This document shows, one piece after another, positions 38,883 to 48,358 of a stretch of 64,000 bases of DNA. This stretch comes from Croceibacterium segetis (GTDB lineage: Bacteria; Pseudomonadota; Alphaproteobacteria; Sphingomonadales; Sphingomonadaceae): the NCBI RefSeq assembly GCF_011320115.1, contig NZ_JAANOZ010000001.1, positions 1-64,000 of the forward strand. The letters are read 5' to 3'. The first letter of the stretch is position 1; the number at the start of each line of letters is the position of its first letter. Below the pieces are notes generated by a model. That model was not told the DNA's origin and did no database searches. It saw only the letters and a program-made list of their open reading frames with translations. The translations under genes and the position numbers were made by a program.

Positions 38883-41102
38883 TCAGGCCATCCCGCTGAC
38901 GGTCACCTGCATGAACTGCGGCTTCGACCTGGGCGGGCCGGCGATTTGCTGCAGCGGGTAGTTGCCCTGCGGCAGCGTGGCCAGCGGCATGCCCGCGGCG
39001 GCGAGTGCGTAAGGGCTGACGCGATGGCGGGTAACCAGGCCGCCAGCGCCGTCGCTGACCAGCGGTGTCTCGAACTCGACCGCGATCTGCGCGTCCTGCG
39101 TGCGGGTGACCATGCAGACCGCGAGCTGGCCGCCGCCGAGGTCGAGCACGAGGCCGGTGCCTTCGGGCACGCCGATCAGGCCCTCGATCTTGGCGCCGGT
39201 CTTGCTCAGGTCGCGCATCACCGCCTCGTAGCGGTGGTCGTCGTGGATCACGCCGATGCGGCGGAACACGCTGCGCCGTTCGGGGCGGTGAATTTCCGGT
39301 CCCTCGGGCTCGATCTTGAAGTCCTTGTTGGCGATCTTTTCCTCGATCTCCGTCAGGCGCAGCGCCTTCGAGTAGATCCACCCCTGAACGAACTTGGCCC
39401 CCTTCGAGATCACCAGCTTGAGCTGGTCGAACGCCTCGACGCCCTCGACCGTGGTTTCCATGCTCAGCGCTTCGGAGAGGCTGATGATCGCGGTGATGAT
39501 CTTGGCGCTGTTGTGGTCCTTCTGGGTGCACGAATCGACGAAGCTCTTGTCGACCTTGATCTTGTCGAACGGCGCCGAGCGCAGGTAGCTGAGCGAGGAA
39601 TAGCCGGTGCCGAAGTCGTCGAGCGCGAGGCGCACACCGAGCAGCTTGAGTGCCTTGAAGGTCTCGTCGACCGTTTCGCTGTCGCCCATGAACACGCTCT
39701 CGGTCAGCTCGAGCTCGAGCCGGTTCGGCTCGAGGCCCGAGGCGGCGAGCGCCTGGGTGACGATGTCGGGAAAGGCCGGGTTGGCGAATTGCACGGCCGA
39801 AACGTTGACCGCCACGCGCACGGTCTTCGGCCAGTTCACCGCGGCTCGGCAGGCGATCTTGAGCGCCCATTCGCCGAGCTGGTTGATGAGGTTGCCCTCT
39901 TCGGCTGCGGGGATGAACACCGCCGGGCTGACGAAGCCGCGTTCCTCGTGCTCCCAGCGCATCAACGCCTCGAAGCCGACGACCACGTTGTCGGCGGTGC
40001 GCACGACCGGCTGGTAGTGCAGCTCGAGCTTGTCCTCGGCGAGGGCCTCGCGCAGGTCGTCGAGCAGCAGCTGGCGCTCCTGCTCCTCGTCCTTGAGGTC
40101 GGCCGAATAAAAGCGGAACTGGCCGCGGCCACCTTTCTTGGCGGCATAGAGCGCAAGGTCGGAGGCGCGGACCATCTCGTCCTTCTCGAGCGCGTCGTAA
40201 GGCGCCACGGCCACGCCGACCGAGGTGCCGATGATCGCCCGCTTGCCGTCGATCGGGTACGGCTGGCTGACGATCTGGATGACTTTGCCGGCGAGCTCAC
40301 CGAGCTTTCCGCGGTCGTCGAGGTCGGGCAGGATCACCTGGAACTCGTCGCCGCCGAGACGGCCGATCTCGCCGCGATCGCCGATGATGTTGCGCAGCCG
40401 CTCGGCCACCTGGCGCAGCAGCTCGTCGCCCGCCGGGTGGCCCATGGAGTCGTTGACGTGCTTGAAGCGGTCGAGGTCGAGCATCATCACCGCGCAGCTG
40501 CGCTTGGCGCCCTTGTAGGCGGCGAGGATGCCCTCCAGCCGGCGGGTCATCCGATGGCGGTTGGCGAGGCCGGTGAGCGAATCGTATTCGGCCAGGCGGC
40601 TGTCCTCGAGCTTGCGCTCGTATTCGACCGTCACGTCCCTGGCGCTGCCGCGATAGCCGAGGAACTTGCCGCTCTTGTCGAATTTCGGATGGCCGTAGAA
40701 CGACCACCAGACGCGGCGCCCCTGACCCGCCTCTTCGGTGGCGGCGAAGCGCATGATCAGGTCGTTCAACTTGTTGCGGGCGGAAAGCTGGAACTTGAGC
40801 GGCCGGTCGGAGCGCTCGTCAGGGTTGTCGGCATCGGTCGCGAACAGCTCGATCAGCGGGTGGCCGAGCAGTTCGAGCACCGGACGGCCGAGCTTCTGGC
40901 CGGCGCTGTCGGAAATGTAGATCAGCCGGTTGTCGCTGTCGGTCGCCCAGATCCAGCCGATCCCGGCCTGTTCGAAATCGTCGAGCACGCCGAGCCGCGC
41001 CGCCGAATCCGCCGCGGTGATCACACCGGCGGCGGCGCTCACACCGCTTTCCTGCTGCGTGGCGGCGCTCTGGCGGCTCCTGAAGAAACTGGACAATTCC
41101 AT
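38883..41102 (-). CDS. c-di-GMP signalling protein, PAS-GGDEF-EAL-PilZ
   Basis: This protein of about 739 residues starts at M-E-L-S-S-F-F. A PAS domain (about 50-160) is followed by a GGDEF domain with L-G-G-D-E-F and D-L-D-R-F-K. The EAL domain has G-F-E-A-L-M-R-W, D-D-F-G-T-G-Y and a metal site N-V-S-A. A C-terminal PilZ-like domain starts R-R-S-V-F-R-R. Both the synthase and phosphodiesterase motifs look intact, so activity in either direction is possible. PilZ can bind c-di-GMP and could give feedback. No membrane segment is seen. The gene has a hairpin-rich leader. Confidence 0.93.
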   Translation of the reverse strand: MELSSFFRSRQSAATQQESGVSAAAGVITAADSAARLGVLDDFEQAGIGWIWATDSDNRLIYISDSAGQKLGRPVLELLGHPLIELFATDADNPDERSDRPLKFQLSARNKLNDLIMRFAATEEAGQGRRVWWSFYGHPKFDKSGKFLGYRGSARDVTVEYERKLEDSRLAEYDSLTGLANRHRMTRRLEGILAAYKGAKRSCAVMMLDLDRFKHVNDSMGHPAGDELLRQVAERLRNIIGDRGEIGRLGGDEFQVILPDLDDRGKLGELAGKVIQIVSQPYPIDGKRAIIGTSVGVAVAPYDALEKDEMVRASDLALYAAKKGGRGQFRFYSADLKDEEQERQLLLDDLREALAEDKLELHYQPVVRTADNVVVGFEALMRWEHEERGFVSPAVFIPAAEEGNLINQLGEWALKIACRAAVNWPKTVRVAVNVSAVQFANPAFPDIVTQALAASGLEPNRLELELTESVFMGDSETVDETFKALKLLGVRLALDDFGTGYSSLSYLRSAPFDKIKVDKSFVDSCTQKDHNSAKIITAIISLSEALSMETTVEGVEAFDQLKLVISKGAKFVQGWIYSKALRLTEIEEKIANKDFKIEPEGPEIHRPERRSVFRRIGVIHDDHRYEAVMRDLSKTGAKIEGLIGVPEGTGLVLDLGGGQLAVCMVTRTQDAQIAVEFETPLVSDGAGGLVTRHRVSPYALAAAGMPLATLPQGNYPLQQIAGPPRSKPQFMQVTVSGMA

Positions 41103-42042
41103 AAGTTCGACGATCAGCCTCGCGCAGGGCGCCGCTGTCGGCACCCGTGGAATCGAGCCATCGCAGGTCTTGGTTACTATCGGCCTAACGGAGGGCGCCT
41201 GGTCTCTCGCCCGAGGCGGAAACGGGTCGACGGGACGGGAGACAAGCTCCCGCCCCGTTTACTTCCGGGGTCAGGGTCCCGGAAGGACCGTTGCCAGGGT
41301 CTGTCCCGCACCCGGTCGGAAGGGGGTCCTGCGGATTTGGGCCGTCACCTGTTCGAGGCAGATTATACCGCGCGGCAATCGCGCGGAAGATCTGTCAAGC
41401 GGCCAAGAATTACCTAACGAAAGTTAGGCGCGACCAACCGCCAAAAAAAGCTTGCGGAGTTCGACCATCAGCCTCCGCCCGATCGGGTCGCGATGGGCTG
41501 GCTGGTAGCGCGGCGGGGTGAGCCCGGCGCTGTCGGTCATTCCCTGGCGGCGATCGCCGAGGTTTTCGACCGTCTGCGAGAGTCGCGTGTCCTTGAGCAG
41601 GCGGTTTTGGGGGATCAGCGGCCCCGAGTCGGCATAGAGATGCAGGCTGGTGGTGAAGATCGGCGCGAAGCGCAAGGTTTCCGGAACGGCGGCGCTGCCC
41701 GCCTGCAGGCTCGCTGCGCTGCGATAGAGCCCGGCCAGACGCAGCCGTAACCGATCGTCACCGCCACGCTGCCGGTCACCAGATTGCGCGCGCGGCCGCC
41801 GCCAACACCCACGCGCCGCCTTCGAGCAGGTCGATCCGCGGCAGTCCCGCGCGGATCGAAACGACGAACGATCGAATGCGAGGCGGGGACTTGCAGGCGC
41901 GGCTGCGACGCCTGCGCTAAACCATGAAGCACGCGCCGTAACGCAGTTCTCTGCGCCGCTCCGCGAATCGTCCGCCGCGGGATAGATGGGGAAATACGCT
42001 TGGAATGTATCGCTTAAATCTACCGAGCGACCTAAACTAAAC
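41103..42042. other. Long intergenic stretch with hairpins and possible gene debris
   Basis: About 940 bases have no confident gene. The part next to the c-di-GMP gene (41103-41440) is rich in potential hairpins and should hold its promoter. From 41424 to about 42000 the minus strand has open pieces in three frames. One shows G-L-P-R-I-D-L-L-E-G-G-A-W-V-L-A-A-A, the next N-L-V-T-G-S-V-A-V-T-I-G-Y-G, the last P-I-F-T-T-S-L-H-L-Y. This could be a decayed gene, but no family was recognised. An inverted repeat CTACCGA/TCGGTAG (42020-42056) spans the end of the response-regulator gene. Confidence 0.4.
41230..41258. other. Strong hairpin in the leader of the c-di-GMP gene
   Basis: ACGGGACGGGAG pairs with CTCCCGCCCCGT across a 5-base loop, a 12-base stem with one mismatch. 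On the + strand it is followed by TTTACTT, weakly terminator-like, but no + gene ends nearby. On the minus strand it falls 128 bases before the start of the PAS-GGDEF-EAL gene, so it may act in that transcript's 5' leader. Confidence 0.45.
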
Positions 42043-42684
42043 CTAACTATCGGTAGCTGTACCACTTTCGGTCGCATGGGCGATCAGCGCCAACTCGGTG
42101 CGGTTCTTGATGCCGAGCTTTTGATAGATCGTGTGCAGGTAAACCTTGACCGTGCCTTCGGACATGGCGAGCGCGTCGGCGATCTCGCGGTTGCGCAGGC
42201 CGCGGCCGACTTTCGCCGCGATCTGTTTCTCGCGCGGGGCCAGCGAGGCCAGCGGGTCGATGTCACCGCCCGCCAGCGACAGATCGAGCGCCCGCTGCAG
42301 CAGCACTTGCGGAATGGCCTTTTCCCCGGCCGCGACTTTCTCGAGCGCGTCGAGCAGCGCGTCTTCGGCCCCGTCCTTGAGCACGATGCCGTTGACCCCG
42401 GCACGGACCGCCGCGAGCAGCGAACGATCCTCGAGCGCGGCGGTGAGCAGCACGACCGGCCGCATATCGCCGGAAGCGCGTAGCGCCTGGAGGGCCTCGA
42501 CGCCGGTTTTCTTGGGCATGCGAATGTCGAAGATGCAGATCGTCGGATCGCGCCGCGCCACCAGCTCGAGCGCCTCGTCGCCGTCGTTGGCCATCCCCAC
42601 GATATTGAACCGCGTCCCGCGCAGGACCGCCTCGACGCCCGCCCGCATGAACGGGTGATCGTCGGCCAGTAGCACCGGGATCAT
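42043..42684 (-). CDS. NarL/LuxR-type response regulator
   Basis: This 213-residue protein has a receiver domain with D-D-H near the start, the phospho-Asp in I-F-D-I-R-M-P and a Lys in V-L-K-D-G. A LuxR helix-turn-helix follows (L-A-P-R-E-K-Q-I-A, N-R-E-I-A-D-A-L-A-M-S-E-G-T-V-K-V-Y). The ATG overlaps the stop of its sensor kinase gene (TGATG), so the pair is made together. Targets are not known. Confidence 0.93.
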   Translation of the reverse strand: MIPVLLADDHPFMRAGVEAVLRGTRFNIVGMANDGDEALELVARRDPTICIFDIRMPKKTGVEALQALRASGDMRPVVLLTAALEDRSLLAAVRAGVNGIVLKDGAEDALLDALEKVAAGEKAIPQVLLQRALDLSLAGGDIDPLASLAPREKQIAAKVGRGLRNREIADALAMSEGTVKVYLHTIYQKLGIKNRTELALIAHATESGTATDS

Positions 42685-44363
42685 CAGCGCTCGTCCAGCG
42701 GAAGCGCGAACCGAAGCGCGGTACCCGCCGCGCCCGATTCGATCTGGAGTGAGCCGCCGAGCGCGGCGATCCGTTCGCTGATCGAGCGCGGTTGAGCGTT
42801 GTTGTCGGCAGGGAAGCCGGTGCCGTTGTCGGCCACCGTCAGGCGCAGCATTCCATTCTCCTCGGCCAGCGCGACCGCGACCCTGCTCGCTGCGCCGTGA
42901 CGTACCGCGTTGGCGACCGCCTCGCGCAACACCTGGCGCAATTCGTGCGCCAGCCAGCCGGGAATGACAATCCTTTTTCCGCTATCGTCGATCTCGATGG
43001 ACATTCCCCAGTACTTGGAGAGATCCTCAAGCAGGGGGCCGAGCGTCCGCGACGCGGTGCCGTCGGGCAACAGGCTTTCGCCGTGGCGCAGGCGGTCGAT
43101 CATCACGCGGACATGGCTTTGCTCGGCGCGCAAGGAGGTCTTGATGGACTGGATCTCCTTGTCGGGATCGCCGCCGTCCTTGATCCAGTGGCGCAGGCCC
43201 TCGAGCCGCAACGAGACGCCGGCGAGCGATTGGGCGATGGTGTCGTGGAGGTCGCGGGCGACGGCATCGCGCATGCGCGTGACCGCGCTCTCGCGAACGA
43301 GCGCCAGCGTGGCCTGCCGGTCGAACCCGGCGCCGACCTCGCGCGCGATCAGCGCGCCCATCTCGACGTGGTCGGCGCCGACACCGGAAATTCCCGCGAG
43401 GAGTATCTCACCGCGACCGGTCACTGCCGCGAACGGTAGAGCCAGGCCCTCGGCGAGGCCGCAATGACCGGCGAACGGATCCTCGATCCGTTCCTTCGAT
43501 GCCACGCTACGCCAGCCGCCGATCCGCAGCGCCCGGTCCTTCGCGATGTTGAACAGCTGAGTTCTTTTCGCGAACGGGGCATCGGGCGAAAGGTCGTCTG
43601 GCGCCAGCCGGCCGCTCCCGCAATCGAGGCCGATCTGGCGAACTTCCACGTGCGGTTCCTCGTCGTCGGCCCAGGCGATCGCTCCGACCTGGGCATCGGT
43701 CTGGACCATCGCGTAGCGCAGCGCATCGAACAGCGGCGGAAGCCGGTCCTCGGCGCTGCCGGGGGCCTCGACGAAACGCTCGACTGTTTGCTCGCGGCGC
43801 TGCAATCCGAACCAGATCAGCACCAGCGCCAGCACCAGCATGTAGGCCACCCGGCGGCCGAAGCGGAACATGTCAAGGTCGATGGCCGCCCAGCTCATGC
43901 CCAGCCCGACAAGCAGGTACAGCAGGGTGACGATCGCCCCTGTCAGCGCCGTAACTCGCCAATCCCAGCGTATCGTCGCCGATAGCATGAGATAGGAAAA
44001 GAACGCCAGGAATGGGCTGGTGAAGTCGTCGTTGAGCGTCTCGGTGAAATAGACCGCCGCGAGGAACATGATCACGTCGGCCACGTGCATCGGCCACGCC
44101 AACCTGTGATCCCACCACCAGTTGCGCCAGGCGATGACCAGCAGGGCGGAAGCGATCAACATATAGCTGAATAGGATAGCGTAACCGGTCACGCCCGTGC
44201 GCACCGGCTGCTGCGGGTCGACCCACAAAGCGATGAAAAACACCGTCGCCAGCACGAAGCGGCAGAGTGCGATTATGCGGCCCGAACGGTGCTCGAACTC
44301 GCGCGCGAGCAAGCTGTGCTGGCGCGTTCGAAGCGAAGCTGTCGGTGAAGCTTGCGAGGACAC
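42684..44363 (-). CDS. NarX-type membrane sensor histidine kinase
   Basis: This 559-residue protein has six hydrophobic segments in residues 30-200, then a GAF-like soluble region (about 215-370). The HisKA_3 dimerisation block is A-R-D-L-H-D-T-I-A-Q-S-L, with the phosphorylated His, followed by an ATPase domain with E-A-V-A-N-A-V-R-H and D-N-G-T-G-F. It phosphorylates the NarL-type regulator encoded directly downstream. The membrane part resembles an integral 6-TM sensor rather than a periplasmic one. The signal is unknown. Confidence 0.92.
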   Translation of the reverse strand: MSSQASPTASLRTRQHSLLAREFEHRSGRIIALCRFVLATVFFIALWVDPQQPVRTGVTGYAILFSYMLIASALLVIAWRNWWWDHRLAWPMHVADVIMFLAAVYFTETLNDDFTSPFLAFFSYLMLSATIRWDWRVTALTGAIVTLLYLLVGLGMSWAAIDLDMFRFGRRVAYMLVLALVLIWFGLQRREQTVERFVEAPGSAEDRLPPLFDALRYAMVQTDAQVGAIAWADDEEPHVEVRQIGLDCGSGRLAPDDLSPDAPFAKRTQLFNIAKDRALRIGGWRSVASKERIEDPFAGHCGLAEGLALPFAAVTGRGEILLAGISGVGADHVEMGALIAREVGAGFDRQATLALVRESAVTRMRDAVARDLHDTIAQSLAGVSLRLEGLRHWIKDGGDPDKEIQSIKTSLRAEQSHVRVMIDRLRHGESLLPDGTASRTLGPLLEDLSKYWGMSIEIDDSGKRIVIPGWLAHELRQVLREAVANAVRHGAASRVAVALAEENGMLRLTVADNGTGFPADNNAQPRSISERIAALGGSLQIESGAAGTALRFALPLDER

Positions 44364-44392
44364 GGGGCCTCGACCGCGTTGGGGGAATTGGC

Positions 44393-45613
44393 TCAGGCGG
44401 CCCTGGCCAGCTCGAGGTCGAGCCGGTCCCAGATTTCGAGCAATGCCCCTGTGAGCGCGCGCATCATCGCCTCGGTGTGCGTCGGGCCGGGGGTGAAGCG
44501 CAGCCGCTCGGTGCCGCGCGGCACCGTCGGGTAGTTGATCGGCTGGACGTAGACGCCGTACTCGGCCAGCAGGATGTCGCTGATCTTCTTCGCCCGCACC
44601 GGGTCGCCGACCATCAGCGGGACGATGTGCGTTGTCGAATTCATCACCGGCAGGCCGGCTTCGCGGAACAGCGCCTTGAGCGTCGTCGCGGCCGCTTGCT
44701 GCCCCTCACGCTCTTCCGAGCTCTGCTTGAGGTGGCGCACCGCCGCCAGCACGCCGGCGGCAAGCACCGGGCTCAGCGAGGTGGTGAAGATGAACCCGGG
44801 CGCATAGCTGCGGATGCAGTCGATGATCTTGGTGTCGGCGGCGATATAGCCGCCCATCACCCCGAACGCCTTGCCCAGCGTGCCTTCGATGATGTCGATC
44901 CGGTGCGCCGCCTCGTCGCGTTCGGAGATGCCCCCGCCGCGCGGTCCGTACATGCCGACGGCGTGAACCTCGTCGATGTAGGTCAGCGCATTATACTTCT
45001 CGGCAAGATCGCAAATCGCGTGGATCGGGGCCACGTCGCCGTCCATCGAATAGACGCTCTCGAAGGCGATCAGCTTGGGAACCTCCGGACTCTCGGCGGC
45101 GAGCAGCTCTTCGAGGTGGGCGACGTCGTTGTGGCGGAACACCCGCTTCTCGCACCCCGAGTTGCGGATGCCGGCGATCATGCTCGCGTGGTTGAGCTCG
45201 TCGGAGAAGATCACGCAGCCGGGGAGGAGCTTGCCGAGCGTCGACAGCGTTGCGTCGTTGGAGACGTAGCCGCTGGTGAACAGCAGCGCACCTTCCTTGC
45301 CATGCAAGTCGGCCAGCTCGCGCTCCAGCTGGATGTGGTAGTGCGTGTTGCCGGCGATGTTGCGCGTGCCGCCGGCTCCGGCGCCGACGTCGTGCAGGGC
45401 CTCTTCCATCGCGGCGATGACCTTGGGGTGCTGGCCCATCGAGAGGTAATCGTTCGAGCACCACACGGTGATCGGCTGCGGTCCGTTATGATGGGCGAAG
45501 CAGCGCGCGTTGGGGTAGGCGCCCTTGTTGCGCAGGATATCGATGAATACGCGGTAACGGCCCTCTGAATGGAGCCGGTCGATCGCCTGGTCGAAAATCT
45601 GATCGTAGTTCAA
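44393..45613 (-). CDS. hemA: 5-aminolevulinate synthase
   Basis: The 406-residue form starts at the TTG codon of N-Y-D-Q-I-F-D, where the family usually has its Met. An ATG at 45748 would add 45 low-complexity residues and overlap murI. PLP-enzyme marks are T-L-G-K-A-F-G with the Schiff-base Lys, the substrate block [10 protein letters not shown], and [12 protein letters not shown]. The enzyme condenses glycine and succinyl-CoA to make haem precursor (C4 route), as in alphaproteobacteria. This supply also feeds the many haem proteins of the respiratory operon, though they are not linked. Confidence 0.95.
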   Translation of the reverse strand: MNYDQIFDQAIDRLHSEGRYRVFIDILRNKGAYPNARCFAHHNGPQPITVWCSNDYLSMGQHPKVIAAMEEALHDVGAGAGGTRNIAGNTHYHIQLERELADLHGKEGALLFTSGYVSNDATLSTLGKLLPGCVIFSDELNHASMIAGIRNSGCEKRVFRHNDVAHLEELLAAESPEVPKLIAFESVYSMDGDVAPIHAICDLAEKYNALTYIDEVHAVGMYGPRGGGISERDEAAHRIDIIEGTLGKAFGVMGGYIAADTKIIDCIRSYAPGFIFTTSLSPVLAAGVLAAVRHLKQSSEEREGQQAAATTLKALFREAGLPVMNSTTHIVPLMVGDPVRAKKISDILLAEYGVYVQPINYPTVPRGTERLRFTPGPTHTEAMMRALTGALLEIWDRLDLELARAA

Positions 45614-45719
45614 CGGGTCGGTCCGTTCTGCGCCGCGAGCTGGCCGCGGACGTTGTGTTCCGGGCGACTTAGTGGATGCCAGCCGCAGTTTAAAGCGCGG
45701 AGTTTGCGAGCTATTCGCA

Positions 45720-46514
45720 TTAGAGCGGTTCGAGTCTTTCGAGGCCATATGTCTTCAACGCCGCAGCAAGAGGTTGGGCACGCGCTAGGTCACCGGTGAC
45801 CACGGCAACATCCGGAGATGACCGGAGGAAGCCTTGCCCTTGCGTCAGATAAGCGACGCGACGGGCGATTCCTTGCGCACCGTCAACGAAGGTCACGTTA
45901 TCCCCAAGCGCGGCGCGCAGCTCGTCCTGGACGAGCGGAAAATGAGTGCAGGCGAGCACGACGGTGTCGATGGCCTCGCCGCCGGGCTGTTCGCGCAGCC
46001 CGGCTGCCGCCGCCGCGAACACGGCAGGATCGGGAGTCTCGCCGCGGAGCTTGGCCTCGGCGGTCGCGACCAGCTCGGGGCTCGCGTGGCGGATGAGGCG
46101 CTTGCCGTGGGCGAACTCGCGCTCGAGGTCGTCGACGTACTTCTGGCGCACGGTCGCCGCGGTGCCGAGCAGGCCGATCGCGCCGGTCCGGCTCAGCGCC
46201 GCCGCCGGCTTGATCGCCGGGACGGTGCCGACGATCGGCACGTGCAGCACCTCGCGCACCATGCCAAGCGCGATCGTGCTCGCGGTGTTGCAGGCGATGG
46301 TGATGAGCCGCGGCCTGAAGCGCTCGCTCATCCGCCCCAGCAACCCGGCAACGCGGGCGGCGATCTCGGCCTCGGTCTTCTCGCCGTATGGCAGCCCGGC
46401 GAGGTCGGCGGCGTAGATCACCGGCGCCTGCGGCAAGAGCTTGCGCAGCTCGGCCAGCACGGTCAGCCCCCCGACGCCGGAATCGAACAGCAGGATCGGA
46501 GCACTTTCGTCCAT
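45720..46514 (-). CDS. murI: Glutamate racemase
   Basis: A strong site (GGAGGGAAA) precedes the ATG of this 264-residue protein. It has F-D-S-G-V-G-G-L-T near the start and the two catalytic cysteines in A-C-N-T-A-S and L-A-C-T-H-F-P-L. The enzyme makes D-glutamate for peptidoglycan. The gene lies upstream of hemA on the same strand. A large inverted repeat separates it from the divergent plsY. Confidence 0.95.
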   Translation of the reverse strand: MDESAPILLFDSGVGGLTVLAELRKLLPQAPVIYAADLAGLPYGEKTEAEIAARVAGLLGRMSERFRPRLITIACNTASTIALGMVREVLHVPIVGTVPAIKPAAALSRTGAIGLLGTAATVRQKYVDDLEREFAHGKRLIRHASPELVATAEAKLRGETPDPAVFAAAAAGLREQPGGEAIDTVVLACTHFPLVQDELRAALGDNVTFVDGAQGIARRVAYLTQGQGFLRSSPDVAVVTGDLARAQPLAAALKTYGLERLEPL

Positions 46515-46529
46515 GGTTTCCCTCCGAAG

Positions 46530-46618
46530 CCGTTCGGCCTGAGCTTGTCGAAGGCCTGCTTTTCTATCATGCGGCGCGTAAGCGAAGGACGCTCCTTCGA
46601 CAAGCTCGGGGCGAACGG
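46530..46618. repeat. Inverted repeat with 25-base arms between murI and plsY
   Basis: Arm one (46530-46554) begins CCGTTCGGCCTGAGCTTGTC and arm two (46594-46618) is its reverse complement with about two mismatches. About 39 bases separate them. The core GAGCTTGTCGAAGG is the common sphingomonad intergenic repeat motif. It sits in the divergent promoter region of murI and plsY, 15 bases from the murI start, so it could affect either gene. Confidence 0.75.
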
Positions 46619-46631
46619 ATAGGGTTGGGGC

Positions 46632-47213
46632 ATGGACTGGTTTTACGCCGCGCTGCTTGGATACCTCGCCGGCTCGATTCCATTCGGGCTGCTGCTCGCG
46701 AATGCCGCCGGCAAAGGGGACATCCGGCAGATCGGCTCGGGCAACATCGGCGCGACCAATGTGCTGCGCACCGGAAGCAAGGGGCTTGCCGCGGCGGTGC
46801 TCCTGCTCGACGCCGGCAAGGGCTTCCTGGCGGTGCTTCTGGCGTCGCGCTGGTTTCCGGAGGCCGTTTCGATCGCCGCGCTTGCGGTGGTCATCGGACA
46901 CTGTTTTCCGGTCTGGCTCGGCTTCAAGGGAGGCAAGGGGGTGGCGACCAACGCCGGGGTCAGCTTCGGGCTCGGCTGGCCGATCGGCGCGGCTTATGCG
47001 CTGGTCTGGCTGGCTGTGCTGGCGATCGCCCGGATCAGCTCGCTGGCCGGGATGAGCGCAGTGGTCGCCGCCGTCATCGCCGCTGCCGCGCTGGGATACG
47101 AGCGGTTCGTGCCGGTGCTGGCGGTCATCGCCTTGCTGGTCATCTGGCTTCACCGGGCCAACATCGCGCGCTTGCTCAAGGGCGAGGAGCCCAGGGTCGG
47201 TTCGAAGCCGTGA
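46632..47213 (+). CDS. plsY: Glycerol-3-phosphate acyltransferase PlsY
   Basis: This 193-residue membrane protein has five helices and the three PlsY motifs: G-S-I-P-F-G, G-S-G-N-I-G-A-T-N-V-L-R and G-F-K-G-G-K-G-V-A-T. It transfers the acyl group from acyl phosphate to glycerol-3-phosphate, the first step of phospholipid synthesis. The stop overlaps the dprA GTG (GTGA). Confidence 0.95.
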   Translation: MDWFYAALLGYLAGSIPFGLLLANAAGKGDIRQIGSGNIGATNVLRTGSKGLAAAVLLLDAGKGFLAVLLASRWFPEAVSIAALAVVIGHCFPVWLGFKGGKGVATNAGVSFGLGWPIGAAYALVWLAVLAIARISSLAGMSAVVAAVIAAAALGYERFVPVLAVIALLVIWLHRANIARLLKGEEPRVGSKP

Positions 47214-48304
47214 CTCTCTCGCAAGACGAAGCGTTCGCCCGTATACGCCTGCTGCGCTCGCCCAACGTGGGGCCGGTCAGCTATACCCAGTTGCTGCGCC
47301 GCTTCGGCAACGCCGAGGCGGCGATCGAGGCGCTGCCCGACCTCGCCTCGCGCGGCGGACGCGAGTACCGCCCGGCAAAGCGCGAGCGGATCGAGGACGA
47401 GGTGGCGGCCACGCGCCGCGCCGGCGCGCGTTACCTGTTCCAGGATTCGCCGGAATATCCGGCACTGCTCGGCGAGATCGAAGGCGCCCCGCCGATCCTG
47501 ATCGTGCGCGGTGACGCGTCGCTGGCGAACCGGCCATGCGTCGCCGTCGTCGGCGCGCGCAACGCCTCGGCGGCGGCGGTCAAGCTGGCGCGCGACTTTG
47601 CCGCGGCGCTGGCCGATGGGGGCTTCGTGATCGTCTCGGGCCTCGCCCGCGGGATTGACGGAGCTGCGCATCACGGGGCTCTTCCGGCGACGATCGGGGT
47701 GATCGCCAGCGGCATCGATGTTGCCTACCCGCCGCAGCACGTCGAGCTGCAGGAGCAGATCGCGCGAGAGGGCTTGCTGGTCGCCGAGCAGCCCCCCGGC
47801 ACCGAGCCGCGCGGGAGTCACTTTCCCAGCCGCAACCGGATCATTGCCGGGCTTGCCGTCGGCACGCTGGTGGTCGAGGCGGCGCCGAAGTCGGGCTCGC
47901 TGATCACTGCTCGGCTCGCCGCGGAGGCGGGCAGGGAGGTCATGGCGATCCCGGGCAGCCCGCTCGAACCACGCGCGCAGGGCTGCAATCAGCTGATCCG
48001 CGAAGGCGCGGTGCTGGTGCAGACCCCGGAGGACGTCGCCGAGCTGATGAGCGGTTTCGACGGCACGCCGCGCTCGACCTTTCGCGAGCCGCTTCCCGCC
48101 GGCTGGGATGCCGCGCCCGATGAGCTGGCCGACGCCGAGCCGGCAGACATCGCCGGTCTGCTCACCACCGCCCCGGTCGCCGTCGACGAGTTGATCCGCC
48201 AGTCCGGTGCCAGCGCCGCCGAGGTGCAAATGGCTCTGCTCGAGCTGGAAATATCGGGACGTCTCGAGCGCCATGCCGCCGGCCGCGTCTCGCTTTGCGC
48301 TTGA
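47210..48304 (+). CDS. dprA: DNA-processing protein DprA
   Basis: This 364-residue protein starts at the GTG overlapping plsY. It has an N-terminal helix-hairpin-helix-like part and a Rossmann-like core with V-V-G-A-R-N-A-S, S-G-L-A-R-G-I-D-G-A-A-H and S-R-N-R-I-I-A-G-L. A C-terminal winged-helix domain (about 305-364) follows. DprA loads RecA on incoming single-stranded DNA in natural transformation. Confidence 0.94.
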   Translation: MTLSQDEAFARIRLLRSPNVGPVSYTQLLRRFGNAEAAIEALPDLASRGGREYRPAKRERIEDEVAATRRAGARYLFQDSPEYPALLGEIEGAPPILIVRGDASLANRPCVAVVGARNASAAAVKLARDFAAALADGGFVIVSGLARGIDGAAHHGALPATIGVIASGIDVAYPPQHVELQEQIAREGLLVAEQPPGTEPRGSHFPSRNRIIAGLAVGTLVVEAAPKSGSLITARLAAEAGREVMAIPGSPLEPRAQGCNQLIREGAVLVQTPEDVAELMSGFDGTPRSTFREPLPAGWDAAPDELADAEPADIAGLLTTAPVAVDELIRQSGASAAEVQMALLELEISGRLERHAAGRVSLCA

Positions 48305-48358
48305 CTGGCGTGGCGATTGTCCGACGATGGCGACGGGATTTATCGAGGGAGAGTGGGC

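Noticed and set aside
41255-41300. GTTTAC...GGTCAGG...CCGGAAGG resembling part of the 4.5S signal recognition particle RNA
   Set aside because: The diagnostic asymmetric loop AGCAGCC is absent and flanking helices do not pair as in SRP RNA.
38856-41417. An 853-codon open frame opposite the PAS-GGDEF-EAL gene
   Set aside because: The opposite strand has intact GGDEF and EAL motifs. The antisense product has no recognisable fold and follows the codon-position pattern of a shadow.
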